64,000 nt of DNA, taken from contig DAIOEN010000012.1 of assembly GCA_036746235.1 (NCBI GenBank), forward strand, positions 1-64,000, in the 5' to 3' direction. How positions within the stretch are numbered: position 1 is the stretch's first letter; the number at the start of each line of letters is the position of its first letter. This DNA is from CALARM01 sp036746235. Lineage in GTDB: Bacteria > Vulcanimicrobiota > SpSt-956 > JAKJGF01. The position numbers and the translations under genes were made by a program. The notes below the pieces were generated by a model. That model worked only from the letters and a program-made list of their open reading frames with translations, ran no database searches and was not told the DNA's origin. This document shows, one piece after another, positions 10,024-18,480 of this stretch.

Positions 10024-11434
10024 TTTTTTCGCCTTGATTTAGATGGAAAAACTCGATTGTTCCTTGTTTTTCCATAGGGTTTATTTGAATTTTTGTTATA
10101 ATTTTCAAAAAATCTTTTAATTCTTCCTTTGTTAGCTTATTTATTATCTTGCTTATTTCTATTATTTTATCTGTATTATCTACTATTTTTTCTTTTTCTT
10201 CTACTATAAGAGACTTCTCTATTATTATCTCTTCACGTGAAATATCCTCTAATTTCGCCTTAAAAAGTTCTGGATTTATCCCGCGTGCAATTGCGTTGAT
10301 TATATTATTCTTTTCATTCCTGAGCGAATTCTGCCTCTGTTTTAATTGCTTTATTTTTTTATCCGGTTTCTTTTTTTCTCCCGGCAAAGTTATATTTTTT
10401 TTAAGTTCTTTTTTTATTATGTCAATTATTGTTTTTTCAAGTCTATCGGCAGGAAGGTGGACAGAGGGGCAGATATTTTTTGTGTTTTTTCCGCTACAGA
10501 GATAATATCTATATTTCCCTGTATTTTTTCCTAAAATTTTACTTCCGCAAAGAGAGCAAATCAAAATACCTGACAAAAGGTAAAACTTATTATCTTTATT
10601 TTTTCCCCAGTTATCACTTCTTTTCCTTTGAGCCCTTTCGAAAAGTTCTTTTGAAATAATTGAAGGATAAAAATTTTCTTTTATTACTTCACCTTTTCCG
10701 TAAGAATATTCTCCCGTATATGCTCTATTCTTAAGAATTCTATATAAAGTTTGAAAACTCCAGAGGTCTCCTCCTTTTGAGGGCGGCAAAGTTTTGTTAA
10801 GATAATTAAGAATTTCTTTAAGAAATATACCATCAGCAGCCATTTCAAAGATTTTCTTCACTATAGGCGCGGTAGCTTCTTCTATTTCTACTTGAGAATG
10901 GAATTTATTATCCATCTCTATTTTTTTTATTTGATAGCCCATCGGAACTGAACCGCCAGGGAAATACCCTCTTTCTAAAATTTGTTTATGACCTTTCTTT
11001 ACTTCTTTTGCCAAATTCAGAGAATAGAATTCAGAAACTACTTCCAGGATGCCGGAAATGAGTTTTCCGTAAAGGTCGTCTGTAAATGGTTCAGATATGG
11101 AAACGAGATCTACTTTATATCTTCTTAAAAGTGCTTTGTAAGTTACAGCGTCGTCTCTATTCCGGGAAAATCTGTCCAGTTTATGAATTAGAATTACAGA
11201 GAATTTCTTTAATTTCGCGTCGGAAATCATTCTCTGAAATTCCGGCCTCTGTGAGATTTTCCCCGACTCTCCCCTGTCTGTGTATATGTCTGTTACCTCC
11301 AGGTCTTTACTATCGGCAAAATCTTTACAGGCTTTTATTTGGGCCTGGATTGAATTTTCGACGTCTTGCAAAAATGAACTAACACGGCAGTACAAAACTG
11401 CCTTTTTTTTTATTCTTTGTTTTCCATTATCCAT
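10004..11434 (-). CDS. int: Large serine recombinase (phage integrase)
   Basis: Site-specific recombinase that integrates and excises the prophage. N-terminal resolvase domain with catalytic Ser19 in YCRVSS and the HKLDRFSRN motif. A Recombinase domain follows (GGSVPMGYQI, then a repeat-rich middle), then a zinc ribbon with CSLCG and two further cysteines near residue 290-320, then a long Lys/Glu-rich coiled coil characteristic of large serine integrases. 476 residues is normal. Its stop codon lies within the P' arm of attL, the usual position next to the attachment site. It is transcribed leftward, away from the lysogeny genes, and has about 230 nt of its own upstream region. Confidence 0.95.
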   Translation of the reverse strand: MDNGKQRIKKKAVLYCRVSSFLQDVENSIQAQIKACKDFADSKDLEVTDIYTDRGESGKISQRPEFQRMISDAKLKKFSVILIHKLDRFSRNRDDAVTYKALLRRYKVDLVSISEPFTDDLYGKLISGILEVVSEFYSLNLAKEVKKGHKQILERGYFPGGSVPMGYQIKKIEMDNKFHSQVEIEEATAPIVKKIFEMAADGIFLKEILNYLNKTLPPSKGGDLWSFQTLYRILKNRAYTGEYSYGKGEVIKENFYPSIISKELFERAQRKRSDNWGKNKDNKFYLLSGILICSLCGSKILGKNTGKYRYYLCSGKNTKNICPSVHLPADRLEKTIIDIIKKELKKNITLPGEKKKPDKKIKQLKQRQNSLRNEKNNIINAIARGINPELFKAKLEDISREEIIIEKSLIVEEKEKIVDNTDKIIEISKIINKLTKEELKDFLKIITKIQINPMEKQGTIEFFHLNQGEKICYELY

Positions 11435-11601
11435 TGATTTAATAAGCCCTTTTTAAAAAAATTATTATAACATTTTAAACATAGTCCATGAGAAGAATGT
11501 TTTATAAGGAAAATTGAGCATATATTACAGCAGTTTTCTTCATAACTTCACCGGCTTTTGTTTTCTTTTTATTTTACCACAAATCTGATATGAAAGTATA
11601 T

Positions 11602-11648
11602 AAAAAAAAGCCCTGGGAGAAATCCCGGGGCCTTTCTTTTTTTATTTG
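11602..11648 (-). terminator. Bidirectional intrinsic terminator with GAAA loop
   Basis: A 9-bp stem (GCCCTGGGA/TCCCGGGGC, one G-T pair) closed by GAAA lies between an A-tract and a T-tract, so it can stop transcription both ways. Leftward it would end the transcript of the small gene at 11669-11958; it also isolates the integrase. Confidence 0.85.
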
Positions 11649-11668
11649 TACGATTATTATCATAATAA

Positions 11669-11958
11669 TTATTTTAGTTTACTATATTTTTCTATCCAGC
11701 AAGCAATATATTCAACGTCATATTTGTTTTCTAATGCTTCTAAGTAGCTAGCCTTTCCATAAGGACTTTCCTTTTTTCCATATAACTTTTAACTTTCTCA
11801 GCAAATTCTTGGGATACTACACAATTTAATTCAGGCATATCCTTTTTTTCATAATAAATATCAAAGAGGCCGGCCTTTTTTCTTTCTAAAACTTCAACTA
11901 TTTTTGTATTTTCAATTTCTTTTATGTTTACCATCTCCCATTTTTCTTTTTTTAACAA
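11669..11958 (-). CDS. Small phage protein with an apparent frameshift at an A6 run
   Basis: The open frame from ATG 11958 runs to 11740 (72 residues, ends MERLAT). At an A6 run (complement of T6 at 11772-11777) a shift to the -1 frame gives a sensible continuation, KESPYGKASYLEALE and on to a Lys-rich end with stop at 11669-11671, adding about 35 residues. The longer product looks natural (charged, aromatic, evenly composed) while the short tail does not. Either one A is missing, or the site (A-AAA-AAG) supports -1 slippage. No family recognised. It lies between the integrase and the lysogeny region and ends just before the terminator. Confidence 0.6.
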
Positions 11959-12394
11959 GGAAATTTTATATAATTATACTTTACCTTATATAATATATTT
12001 TAACATTTTTTATTTAAAAAATAAATGATGTATTTAACAATTAAATGACAAATAAAATAGGTGAATTGCCTTTTTGGCATCTTCACCTGTTCTATTTAAG
12101 TTAATAAAATTACATAGAATAGAATTTTATATTTTATTTTTCCGTCTTTTATATTATATCTTTAAACATAAAAAGTCAATTTTGCACTTGCTAAATGCCA
12201 TTTTTATAATATTTTCTTTGATTTTTTTCACACTATTGATTTTATTGATTTTGTTTAACCTCTAATTACCAGCTCCTCCGGACTGACCAGGTTAGCAATT
12301 GCAAAAAATCACATAACCATCACATAAAGGAAAGCTGATTTTACACGGCTTTTTTAAACTTTTGTTTGTTCCGGATGCGGGAAGGAAATCATAA
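11959..12394. other. AT-rich non-coding stretch with hairpins
   Basis: No credible gene. A hairpin at 12059-12088 pairs AGGTGAA with TTCACCT, with an inner TGCC/GGCA, and ends without a T-run. A weaker hairpin, AAAGCTG/CGGCTTT at 12331-12352, is followed by Ts on the plus strand. The segment probably contains the promoter of the leftward gene at 11958, which I cannot place. Confidence 0.5.
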
Positions 12395-12562
12395 TCATAT
12401 AAACCGCTCTTCTAAATATGATATAAAATCCAGGGAGTTCATGGTGCTCATCATCTCTTCCTGAAAATAGTCATCAAGTTTTTTCAATTTATTTTCAGAT
12501 TTCCTTACTTCCAGTTCTGGAGTCTCTTCCTCTTTTTCTTTCCCTTTCTCTTTTTCTGCCAT
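12395..12562 (-). CDS. Small acidic/charged protein, 55 residues
   Basis: ATG 12562 is preceded by AAAGGA at 8 nt. The product is a Lys/Glu-rich N-terminus (MAEKEKGKEKEEE) followed by a helical segment with KKLDDYFQEEMMSTM. No family recognised; the composition would suit a small regulator or inhibitor, but this is only composition. It is isolated by non-coding DNA on both sides. Confidence 0.6.
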   Translation of the reverse strand: MAEKEKGKEKEEETPELEVRKSENKLKKLDDYFQEEMMSTMNSLDFISYLEERFI

Positions 12563-12865
12563 ATGGCACGTCCTTTCTGTGGTTTATTTACCATTCGAAA
12601 CAAGAATTTTATATATTATAACCCGTTAAAAATATTATTGTAAAAAAATTATAAAACTTTGTAAGTGAGCACTAAGGAGAGATAAAGATAATAACAGTAA
12701 CGGTTACATTTACAAAAGAAAGAAATTTACAATAAAGAAAAGATAGTTCTTTTGTTTATCAATAGTCCATTTGAACTATATCAGTGAAAAGTTGAAGGTA
12801 CATGATATAATTTTTTTAGAAGTTAAAAAAAATACACTATAACATATGGATTTGTTATATAATAA
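12563..12865. other. Non-coding AT-rich stretch
   Basis: Very AT-rich sequence between divergent small genes. It must hold the promoter of the leftward 55-residue gene. Near its right end a TATAAT at 12858-12863 precedes the structured element that follows; no good -35 is spaced to it. I see no gene here. Confidence 0.5.
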
Positions 12866-12926
12866 AGAGAGAGGGCACACCCCTGGCAGTCACCTTACAA
12901 GTCAGACAGCCGAGGTGGCCCTTTTT
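12866..12926 (+). ncRNA. Structured small RNA or leader ending in a terminator hairpin
   Basis: Starts a few nt after TATAAT (12858-12863). Helices: GGGC (12873-12876)/GCCC (12918-12921), CACC (12878-12881)/GGTG (12914-12917) with one bulged A, GGC (12885-12887)/GCC (12909-12911) and GTC (12889-12891)/GAC (12905-12907), then TTTTT. A short transcript ending at this terminator would be an sRNA of about 60 nt; otherwise it is a leader for the gene at 12998. No known family recognised. Confidence 0.55.
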
Positions 12927-12997
12927 AATTCAAACTTTTTTAATTATTCTAATAATATAATATCATAAAAAATTAAATAAAGAAAGGATTTGTGAAG

Positions 12998-13186
12998 ATG
13001 ATTGAAAAGCTATCTTTTCTCGCATATGAGAAAATTAATTGTTTACTTGAAAAAATTCTTCCCATGGAAAAGAGAAATGAGGAAAGGAGGCAAGAATTAA
13101 AAAAATACGGGATGAGTTGTTTCTTTCTGGGTTACCAGTTTGCGAACCAAATAAAAGAGGGAGAAGGAGAAGTAAAAAATAATTGA
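12998..13186 (+). CDS. Small helical phage protein, 62 residues
   Basis: ATG 12998 lies 9 nt after AGGA; GTG 12992 is a less likely start because it is too close. The product is amphipathic (MIEKLSFLAYEKINCLLEKI, a basic middle, then a short hydrophobic segment GMSCFFLGYQFAN). No family recognised. It is transcribed opposite to the coiled-coil genes and is followed by a strong terminator. Confidence 0.6.
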   Translation: MIEKLSFLAYEKINCLLEKILPMEKRNEERRQELKKYGMSCFFLGYQFANQIKEGEGEVKNN

Positions 13187-13200
13187 TATTACGCTTTTGT

Positions 13201-13227
13201 GTCCGGTAGTTTTATCGGACTTTTTTA
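13201..13227 (+). terminator. Intrinsic terminator
   Basis: Stem GTCCGGTA/TATCGGAC (8 bp, one G-T), loop GTTT, then TTTTTT. Ends the 12998-13186 transcript. Confidence 0.9.
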
Positions 13228-13272
13228 TTTACTTATAAATAGGTATACAAATTATATTTTTTTATGTAAAAA

Positions 13273-13607
13273 TCACTTAATTGGAGGAGAGATTTCCAGA
13301 TCTTCCAGTCTCAGTTCATGCTCTTTTACAGTAGCAGAGAATATATCTTGCTTTGCAGATAGTCTATCCAGTTTTCTGTTTACTCCTGCTATTTCTGAGT
13401 CTAAATTATTTCCAATTGTTTGCACCATGCCTGACAGGTCTTTAATATCTTTCTTTAATTCAGTTTTAAAAGACTCCTGGCCTTGTTTCAGTTTATCCAG
13501 CTTCTCTTTTGTTTCTTGCTTAAATTCCCTGAGTTCTAATTTTACTTCTTTTAATTCAGTTTCTATCCCGGTAATTTTACTGAGTATTAAGTCTAATTTT
13601 TCTTCCA
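13273..13607 (-). CDS. Coiled-coil protein (lysogeny cassette paralogue 1)
   Basis: About 111 residues of nearly continuous heptads (MEEKLDLILSKITGIETEL, then KxEL/KEKLDKL repeats) ending HELRLEDLEISPPIK. I choose ATG 13607 because AGGCGG lies 8 nt upstream; ATG 13614 and GTG 13617 are too close to it. It resembles the proteins at 14677-15027 and 15055-15330 in start (MEE/MEK..LxLIxxK), heptad length and end (H..RLxxLE). It would form a parallel coiled coil; function unknown. Confidence 0.75.
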
Positions 13608-13709
13608 TATTCATCACCGCCTGGTTATATTATAGCATGAAACTATCAAAAATCCTGATGTACAAATTACATTTTTTCTTGTATAATAATAAAAAAGGAG
13701 TGATTTTTA

Positions 13710-14390
13710 ATGCCTGTATACCATTTCATTTTCTTAGCTTTAATAATGCCCGGCTTTATATCTCATTATATTTATACAGATATGAATATAAAGATAAGAC
13801 CCAAATCACAATTGGAAGAGGTAATAAACGCTTTAATATATAGCCTTATAATAACAATTCCTTACGGTCTTGTAATTCTGTATGGTTTTAAGATTAATAA
13901 TGCCAATATTTTAATGGAAAAATTTACATCCATAACTTTCATTCTTTTTTCAATTCTTTTTAATGTAGGAGTAAGTATATTGCTGGGAATGTATCTGTAT
14001 AATGTAGAAAAATTTTATATGTGGTTTGTTAACGGTGTCAGGGTTGAAGAAAATAAAAATGAAATAACAAAAACAGATTCTCTTTTAGAGAATATATTAG
14101 ACGGTACGGATGATCAGGCTATAGAAATAATAGACAAAGAAAATTATACAATTGGAAAAGGGTTTATTGGAAAATTACATACTTCCTCGAAAGAAATATA
14201 TATAAGAAATATACAAAATATAGAACTTAATAGAGAATGTTTTACCTCTAAAGATATAGATGGTATTTATTTCGACTTAAATTCCGGTATAAAAATAGTA
14301 AAATATAAATTAAATAGATACAATGAAAAAGTGAAAGAAATAGAAAAAGAATTTGAAAGATTACAATTATCTCATTCGGGAAACCAATAA
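13710..14390 (+). CDS. Membrane protein of the phage lysogeny region, three membrane segments
   Basis: 226 residues with a good ribosome binding site (AAAGGAG). Membrane segments near residues 3-22 (HFIFLALIMPGFISHYIY), 45-64 and 75-100, followed by a soluble C-terminal domain of about 120 residues that contains repeated GKGFIGKLH/IYIRNI-type beta-strands and a Lys/Glu tail. This layout (short N-terminal membrane part, small soluble tail) resembles DUF6338-like membrane proteins, though I am not certain. As a lone rightward gene among leftward lysogeny genes it is a candidate moron, for example for superinfection exclusion (inference). Confidence 0.65.
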   Translation: MPVYHFIFLALIMPGFISHYIYTDMNIKIRPKSQLEEVINALIYSLIITIPYGLVILYGFKINNANILMEKFTSITFILFSILFNVGVSILLGMYLYNVEKFYMWFVNGVRVEENKNEITKTDSLLENILDGTDDQAIEIIDKENYTIGKGFIGKLHTSSKEIYIRNIQNIELNRECFTSKDIDGIYFDLNSGIKIVKYKLNRYNEKVKEIEKEFERLQLSHSGNQ

Positions 14391-14395
14391 TTTTA

Positions 14396-14617
14396 TCACT
14401 TGTTCTTACTGTCTGATGCACTTATCTGATGCTTTTGGTTTTGCTGATTTTGCTGGTTTTGTTGTATTTGCATTTGCATTTGAAAAATTCTATCCTGATT
14501 AGATGAATCCCAAGTAGCCAAACGTCCCTCGGAAAGCTCTATTTTTTCACGAGCTCCATCCAATCTTTTTGCATCACTTCTTGTTTCTACCAGTTTTTTA
14601 ACATTATCATTTTCCAT
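14396..14617 (-). CDS. Small Gln/Asn-rich-tailed protein
   Basis: 73 residues: a charged helical N-terminus (MENDNVKKLVETRSDAKRL), then a low-complexity QNQQNQQNQ tract. Upstream AAAGGCAGGT resembles the leaders of the neighbouring coiled-coil genes, so these genes may derive from duplications or share translation control. Function unknown. Confidence 0.6.
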   Translation of the reverse strand: MENDNVKKLVETRSDAKRLDGAREKIELSEGRLATWDSSNQDRIFQMQMQIQQNQQNQQNQKHQISASDSKNK

Positions 14618-14676
14618 TTTTAAATACCTGCCTTTCTCTTTATATATTCATAGGATCATCCTACACTTTTGCCCGG

Positions 14677-15027
14677 TTACTCAATAGCTTCCAGCTTAAC
14701 AATTCTTTCCTCATGATCTTCCAGCTGGTTAGAATGTTCCATCTGCCTTGACCTTAACACAGGGAGTTCCTGTTTTGTTGTATCGGTGAACTGTTTCGCA
14801 ATGCTATCTGTATTAACATATATCCTATCAAGTTTAACGTCTAAACTCTGGAGACCTCTATCTATTTTATCTTCCAGTTTTACAAAAGCTTTAAATGTTT
14901 CTTTTGTTAAATGGTCAAAATGTTCCTGTTCTCTTTTGTCCAGTTTCTTTTGACCTTCTTTTAACTCGTTAATGGAGCTTTCCATTATATCAAGCTTGTT
15001 TAATATCAATTTTAATGTTTTTTCCAT
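14677..15027 (-). CDS. Coiled-coil protein (lysogeny cassette paralogue 2)
   Basis: 116 residues, heptad-rich, starting MEKTLKLILNKLDIMESSI and ending HSNQLEDHEERIVKLEAIE. The leader AAAGCAGGTAATGAT before ATG nearly matches that of the next gene (15330), supporting recent duplication. Probably a homo- or hetero-oligomeric coiled coil with its two paralogues. Confidence 0.75.
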   Translation of the reverse strand: MEKTLKLILNKLDIMESSINELKEGQKKLDKREQEHFDHLTKETFKAFVKLEDKIDRGLQSLDVKLDRIYVNTDSIAKQFTDTTKQELPVLRSRQMEHSNQLEDHEERIVKLEAIE

Positions 15028-15054
15028 ATCATTACCTGCTTTCTATACAAGCTT

Positions 15055-15330
15055 TTATCCTTCCAAAATAGAAAGTCTATCCTCATGGTCTCTCTGCCTG
15101 GCAGATACAATAAGTAATTCTCCTTTAGTATCTTTGAATAATTTGACCATTTCATCCATTTTAGAGAATAAATTATCATACTGTTTATCCATTTTTTCTT
15201 CCAGATGCTTAAAGCCATTATCAATTTTATTCTCTATTTCTACCTGTCGAGTGATAATAAATTTACTTAAATCTTCTGATTTTTTGAATTTATTATTTAT
15301 TTTTTTTTCGAGTTTTTTTAGTTCTTCCAT
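15055..15330 (-). CDS. Coiled-coil protein (lysogeny cassette paralogue 3)
   Basis: 91 residues. I choose ATG 15330 (MEELKKLEKKINNKF) over the longer frame from 15360 because AAAGCAGGTAACAAT directly precedes it, matching the leader of paralogue 2. It ends ARQRDHEDRLSILEG, like the RSRQMEHSNQLEDHEERI end of its neighbour. Function unknown. Confidence 0.75.
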   Translation of the reverse strand: MEELKKLEKKINNKFKKSEDLSKFIITRQVEIENKIDNGFKHLEEKMDKQYDNLFSKMDEMVKLFKDTKGELLIVSARQRDHEDRLSILEG

Positions 15331-15347
15331 ATTGTTACCTGCTTTCT

Positions 15348-16481
15348 TTATTGTTTCCAAAATTCATACCATTTCTTAGGTGGTTTACATGGTTGATTTT
15401 GATTGATTTCAAATATTTTTTGTTTATATTCCTGAACTGGTATATCTACATTCATGTCAACTTTGATAGTTATGATTTCTGTTTTTTTATTTTCAATCAG
15501 ATTATTATGTTTTACTGGAACTTCTAAAGACGGTGTATTTTTATTAATTATATCTGGTATAGTATTTAACATCATCTGTAATTCAGGATTATCTTTATTT
15601 TTTTCTTTTAATTCTTTCAACCTTTTCTTTATTCCTATTTTTGGATATAAATTAAAGGCTATTTCGAAATTCTTGATAGCTTCTATCTCATCATTTAAGG
15701 CTTCGTCAATTTCTCCCTTAATCCTATATGCCCATCCAGTATAATAAGGACTATCATGAAAACCTCGTTTAAAGGCTGTGTCTAATAATTCTGTAATATT
15801 TTTTGCATTTTCTATAGTTACCTTACTTTTTAATTTACTAAATTCTTCTTTAGCTTTATCTACGAAATAACAACCATCGGTATTATTAAGTGTATGTTCA
15901 AGGCTATCTTTCGCGAGTTTTTCTTCATCTAAAAAACTTCCAGAAAAATCATAGGCATATTTTCCTGTTAATCGCCTGTATTTTAAATATATTTTCTTTT
16001 CAGCTTCATTTATTTCATAAAAATCCGATCCACCACCATCCATTTGCCATAAAAGAGTTTTGTCGCAAAGGTCAAAGAAAGAAAAAGTGCAACTATCTTT
16101 TCTGCTATTACTATTATTGGTACTACAAACAGCAAAATTACCTTCAGGAGAAAGCCCTATGTTGTCTATAAGGGCATTATATTTTTTCTTTATTAATACT
16201 TCCCCTGATTTATTCATAGCATAGAATGTGCCTTTTAATTTGTCTAAATCATTTGCTACAAAGAAAATAAAATTACCATTATTAGATACAAAAAAATCCC
16301 CACCAACACCAATATTTTTATCAAATTTCTTTAAAACAAATTCATTATTTTCTAATAAAACATATCCATTTTTATCTCCGATTGTTCCCCATCCTAAAAG
16401 GTACTTTTTATTCGGAGATATAGAATAAACTCCAAAGAATGATCCTATAGTTACAAAATTATCATTATAATCTATACGCAT
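15348..16481 (-). CDS. Beta-propeller-like/TPR-like protein in the lysogeny operon
   Basis: 377 residues. The first 190 contain repeated beta-strand motifs of WD/PD40 style (YSISPNKKYLLGW, FFVSNNGNFIFFV, IGLSPEGNFAVCS). Residues about 210-300 are helical and contain a TPR-like segment (EAIKNFEIAFNLYP), and the C-terminus is Pro/Lys-rich ending YEFWKQ. This is a protein-interaction architecture. It is downstream of the repressor and could be expressed in lysogens. No family named with confidence; a defence or exclusion role is possible but unsupported. Confidence 0.65.
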   Translation of the reverse strand: MRIDYNDNFVTIGSFFGVYSISPNKKYLLGWGTIGDKNGYVLLENNEFVLKKFDKNIGVGGDFFVSNNGNFIFFVANDLDKLKGTFYAMNKSGEVLIKKKYNALIDNIGLSPEGNFAVCSTNNSNSRKDSCTFSFFDLCDKTLLWQMDGGGSDFYEINEAEKKIYLKYRRLTGKYAYDFSGSFLDEEKLAKDSLEHTLNNTDGCYFVDKAKEEFSKLKSKVTIENAKNITELLDTAFKRGFHDSPYYTGWAYRIKGEIDEALNDEIEAIKNFEIAFNLYPKIGIKKRLKELKEKNKDNPELQMMLNTIPDIINKNTPSLEVPVKHNNLIENKKTEIITIKVDMNVDIPVQEYKQKIFEINQNQPCKPPKKWYEFWKQ

Positions 16482-16504
16482 AATGCAAATCTTTCTTTTT
16501 GTAA

Positions 16505-17449
16505 TTACAATTTCTTCGGAGTGGTAGCTATATGCACCACTTTCCCGACAATATCAACTTCAATATCCTTACCAAACAAAACCTTTTCCCCTTTTCCATC
16601 GTAGAACTCAGGAAGTCCATTTTTGAAGCGAATTTCTTTTAATACAGGATATACGTCTCCATTATCGTATATACAGATAGCGGCAATATCATAATTAGAA
16701 GGAGGAACTTTCTTTATAAAGCAAATCGAGCCAGGTTTTATCCCATGTTCCAGCATAGAAGAACCTCTGGCGGTGATGCAAAAATCAGGAATTTCGATAT
16801 CATCAGGATATCCTTTGTAGCCTTCTACAATATTATCTGTGATAGTGAAAGGTCTACCACAAGCAGCGTTACCCGAAATGTGAGGACATTTTTCTGTATA
16901 AGGGGTAGAGACTGGAGAGGTTTTGAGTGGGGGTTTTTCTTTTCCCTCTGCTTCTTCTGTGGCGTCTCGATCTGATGTTTTTAAGTTTTTCCATTGAATT
17001 TCTAAATTATCTTTATCAATAATTATTTTATCTATTGTTTCTTTATAAAATAGTTTCTTTTCCTTTGAGTATAATTTTGATATTAATTTTTTCAAACTTA
17101 TAGTTTTTTTATTTTCAGGAAAATAAATATTTACTTCCGGTACATGCTCTTCTATTGCTTTATTTATTTCTTCTATAGGTATAGTTTTTTCTGATATTTC
17201 TTTTAATTCAATTTTATCAAAGGGAATTAAAAGAGAATTTCTATCTATAATCATTTCTCCCTCACCCGTCAGTAACCAATTAAGATTTATCTTGAATTTA
17301 TGATTAATTTTAATTAACATGTCAGAGGCTGGTTTTACTCTTCCTATTTCATATTTACTTATTGCGGTGACAGGAACTCCTAATTCTTCTGCCATTTCTT
17401 TTTGAGACAACTTTAAATATTTTCTTACTTCTTTCAATCTTTCTTTCAT
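16505..17449 (-). CDS. CI/LexA-type phage repressor (XRE HTH plus S24 peptidase)
   Basis: Maintains lysogeny by binding operators and self-cleaves on RecA activation. N-terminal XRE helix-turn-helix (LSQKEMAEELGVPVTAISKYE), a long linker with helical segments, then an S24 domain with cleavage site Cys197-Gly198 (AACGRP, the Cys-Gly type used by UmuD and P22 c2), catalytic Ser231 in GSSM and Lys271 in PVLKEI. I start at ATG 17449 because upstream residues are not HTH-like. It faces the Cro-like gene across a shared operator region, the classic switch layout. Confidence 0.92.
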   Translation of the reverse strand: MKERLKEVRKYLKLSQKEMAEELGVPVTAISKYEIGRVKPASDMLIKINHKFKINLNWLLTGEGEMIIDRNSLLIPFDKIELKEISEKTIPIEEINKAIEEHVPEVNIYFPENKKTISLKKLISKLYSKEKKLFYKETIDKIIIDKDNLEIQWKNLKTSDRDATEEAEGKEKPPLKTSPVSTPYTEKCPHISGNAACGRPFTITDNIVEGYKGYPDDIEIPDFCITARGSSMLEHGIKPGSICFIKKVPPSNYDIAAICIYDNGDVYPVLKEIRFKNGLPEFYDGKGEKVLFGKDIEVDIVGKVVHIATTPKKL

Positions 17450-17482
17450 AACACCCACGCCATTTTTTTTATTTATAATTTT

Positions 17483-17535
17483 AATAACAAATTTTGGATA
17501 TAATATTGACAAATAACAAATTTTGGATATAATAT
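17483..17535 (+). promoter_or_regulatory. Early rightward promoter with duplicated operator
   Basis: A 24-bp unit is repeated with 29-bp period (17483-17506 and 17512-17535). Each contains the palindrome CAAATTTTG and a TATAAT. TTGACA at 17506-17511 is 16 bp from the second TATAAT (17528-17533), forming a near-consensus promoter for the gene at 17575. The palindromes are the likely repressor/Cro sites and overlap the promoter. Confidence 0.75.
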
Positions 17536-17574
17536 AAACATAAGATAAATTTCTTTATTAAAGGATAACACAAA

Positions 17575-17763
17575 ATGGTTACAAAGGCAAATTTAAACTT
17601 AAAAATTAAATTATTGGAAAACGGGATTAAGCAAAAAGAAATTGCTGAAAAAGCCGGTGTAAACGAAACGTTGATATGTAATATTATTGCCGGTAGAAGT
17701 AAAAGTAAAAGAGTAATTTCTTTTATAGAAGATTATATTAATAAATTGGAAGAAAAAAAATAA
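17575..17763 (+). CDS. Cro-like HTH regulator
   Basis: 62 residues, XRE-type helix-turn-helix (KQKEIAEKAGVNETLICNII), ending in a Lys-rich tail. AAAGGA precedes the ATG. First gene of the rightward early operon, directly opposite the repressor, hence the Cro candidate. Confidence 0.8.
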   Translation: MVTKANLNLKIKLLENGIKQKEIAEKAGVNETLICNIIAGRSKSKRVISFIEDYINKLEEKK

Positions 17764-17908
17764 AGTTTTTTCAGGCAAAGTAACACACTGCCGGAAAAAA
17801 CTTCTAAACCCTAAAACAATAATATCACAAAAATGTGTAAAAGTAAACACATTTTGTGTCAAAAAAAGCACATAAAAAAAGAGAAAAGGAATCGAAAGGG
17901 GAAAGAGT

Positions 17909-18103
17909 GTGACTTTCGGACAAAAAATAAAAAGAATGAGACAGGAAAAAGATATGTCTCAAGAAAAATTGGCACTGGAAGCAGGAATAGAAAGAGCGGC
18001 TTTAAGCCGGATTGAACACGATAAGACAAATGTAAGACTGGTAACGATAGAAAAATTGGCAATGGCGCTGGACACGACAGCCAGCGAACTTTTAAAGGAT
18101 TAA
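17909..18103 (+). CDS. XRE-family HTH regulator
   Basis: 64 residues with a GTG start after AAAGGGGAAAG. Canonical XRE fold: MSQEKLALEAGIERAALSRIE then TIEKLAMALDTTASELL. Close to single-domain regulators of mobile elements. Probably regulates early genes with its neighbours. Confidence 0.85.
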   Translation: MTFGQKIKRMRQEKDMSQEKLALEAGIERAALSRIEHDKTNVRLVTIEKLAMALDTTASELLKD

Positions 18104-18116
18104 GGAGGTGTGATAG

Positions 18117-18425
18117 GTGGAAAAGATTGAATTTCTTCAAAATGTAATCGGAAATCTGCAGAAAGAAGAGGAAAAAGAGAAACAGAAGCAGGAAGAGATT
18201 GAAGCAAAAGAAAGACAAAGACAGGAAAGAGAAAAAGCAGATAGAGAATGGAGACGGCCATATACTGAACTCAAAGAAAATTTCTATACAAGTCTCTGTG
18301 AACTCGGTATTCAGATATGTAAAAAAGAACAATCCCAAATAACTCTCGATGAATTAAAAGTGTTACCTGAGATTGCAAAAATAATTCTGGATACTCACGC
18401 TGGAGACATTTGTTTACGATGGTAA
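18117..18425 (+). CDS. Charged coiled-coil early protein
   Basis: 102 residues, GTG start with a strong AAGGAGG. Residues 15-42 are an almost pure Glu/Lys/Arg/Gln helix (EEEKEKQKQEEIEAKERQ), followed by a more mixed C-terminal half. No family recognised. Confidence 0.7.
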   Translation: MEKIEFLQNVIGNLQKEEEKEKQKQEEIEAKERQRQEREKADREWRRPYTELKENFYTSLCELGIQICKKEQSQITLDELKVLPEIAKIILDTHAGDICLRW

Positions 18426-18480
18426 TTATTGTTGTTTTTCGAGTTCTCTGAGTTCTCTGAGTTCGAGGAAAAATCAAGAA

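Noticed and set aside
11740..12562. Toxin-antitoxin module
   Set aside because: The two small leftward genes are more than 400 nt apart and neither matches a family I recognise.
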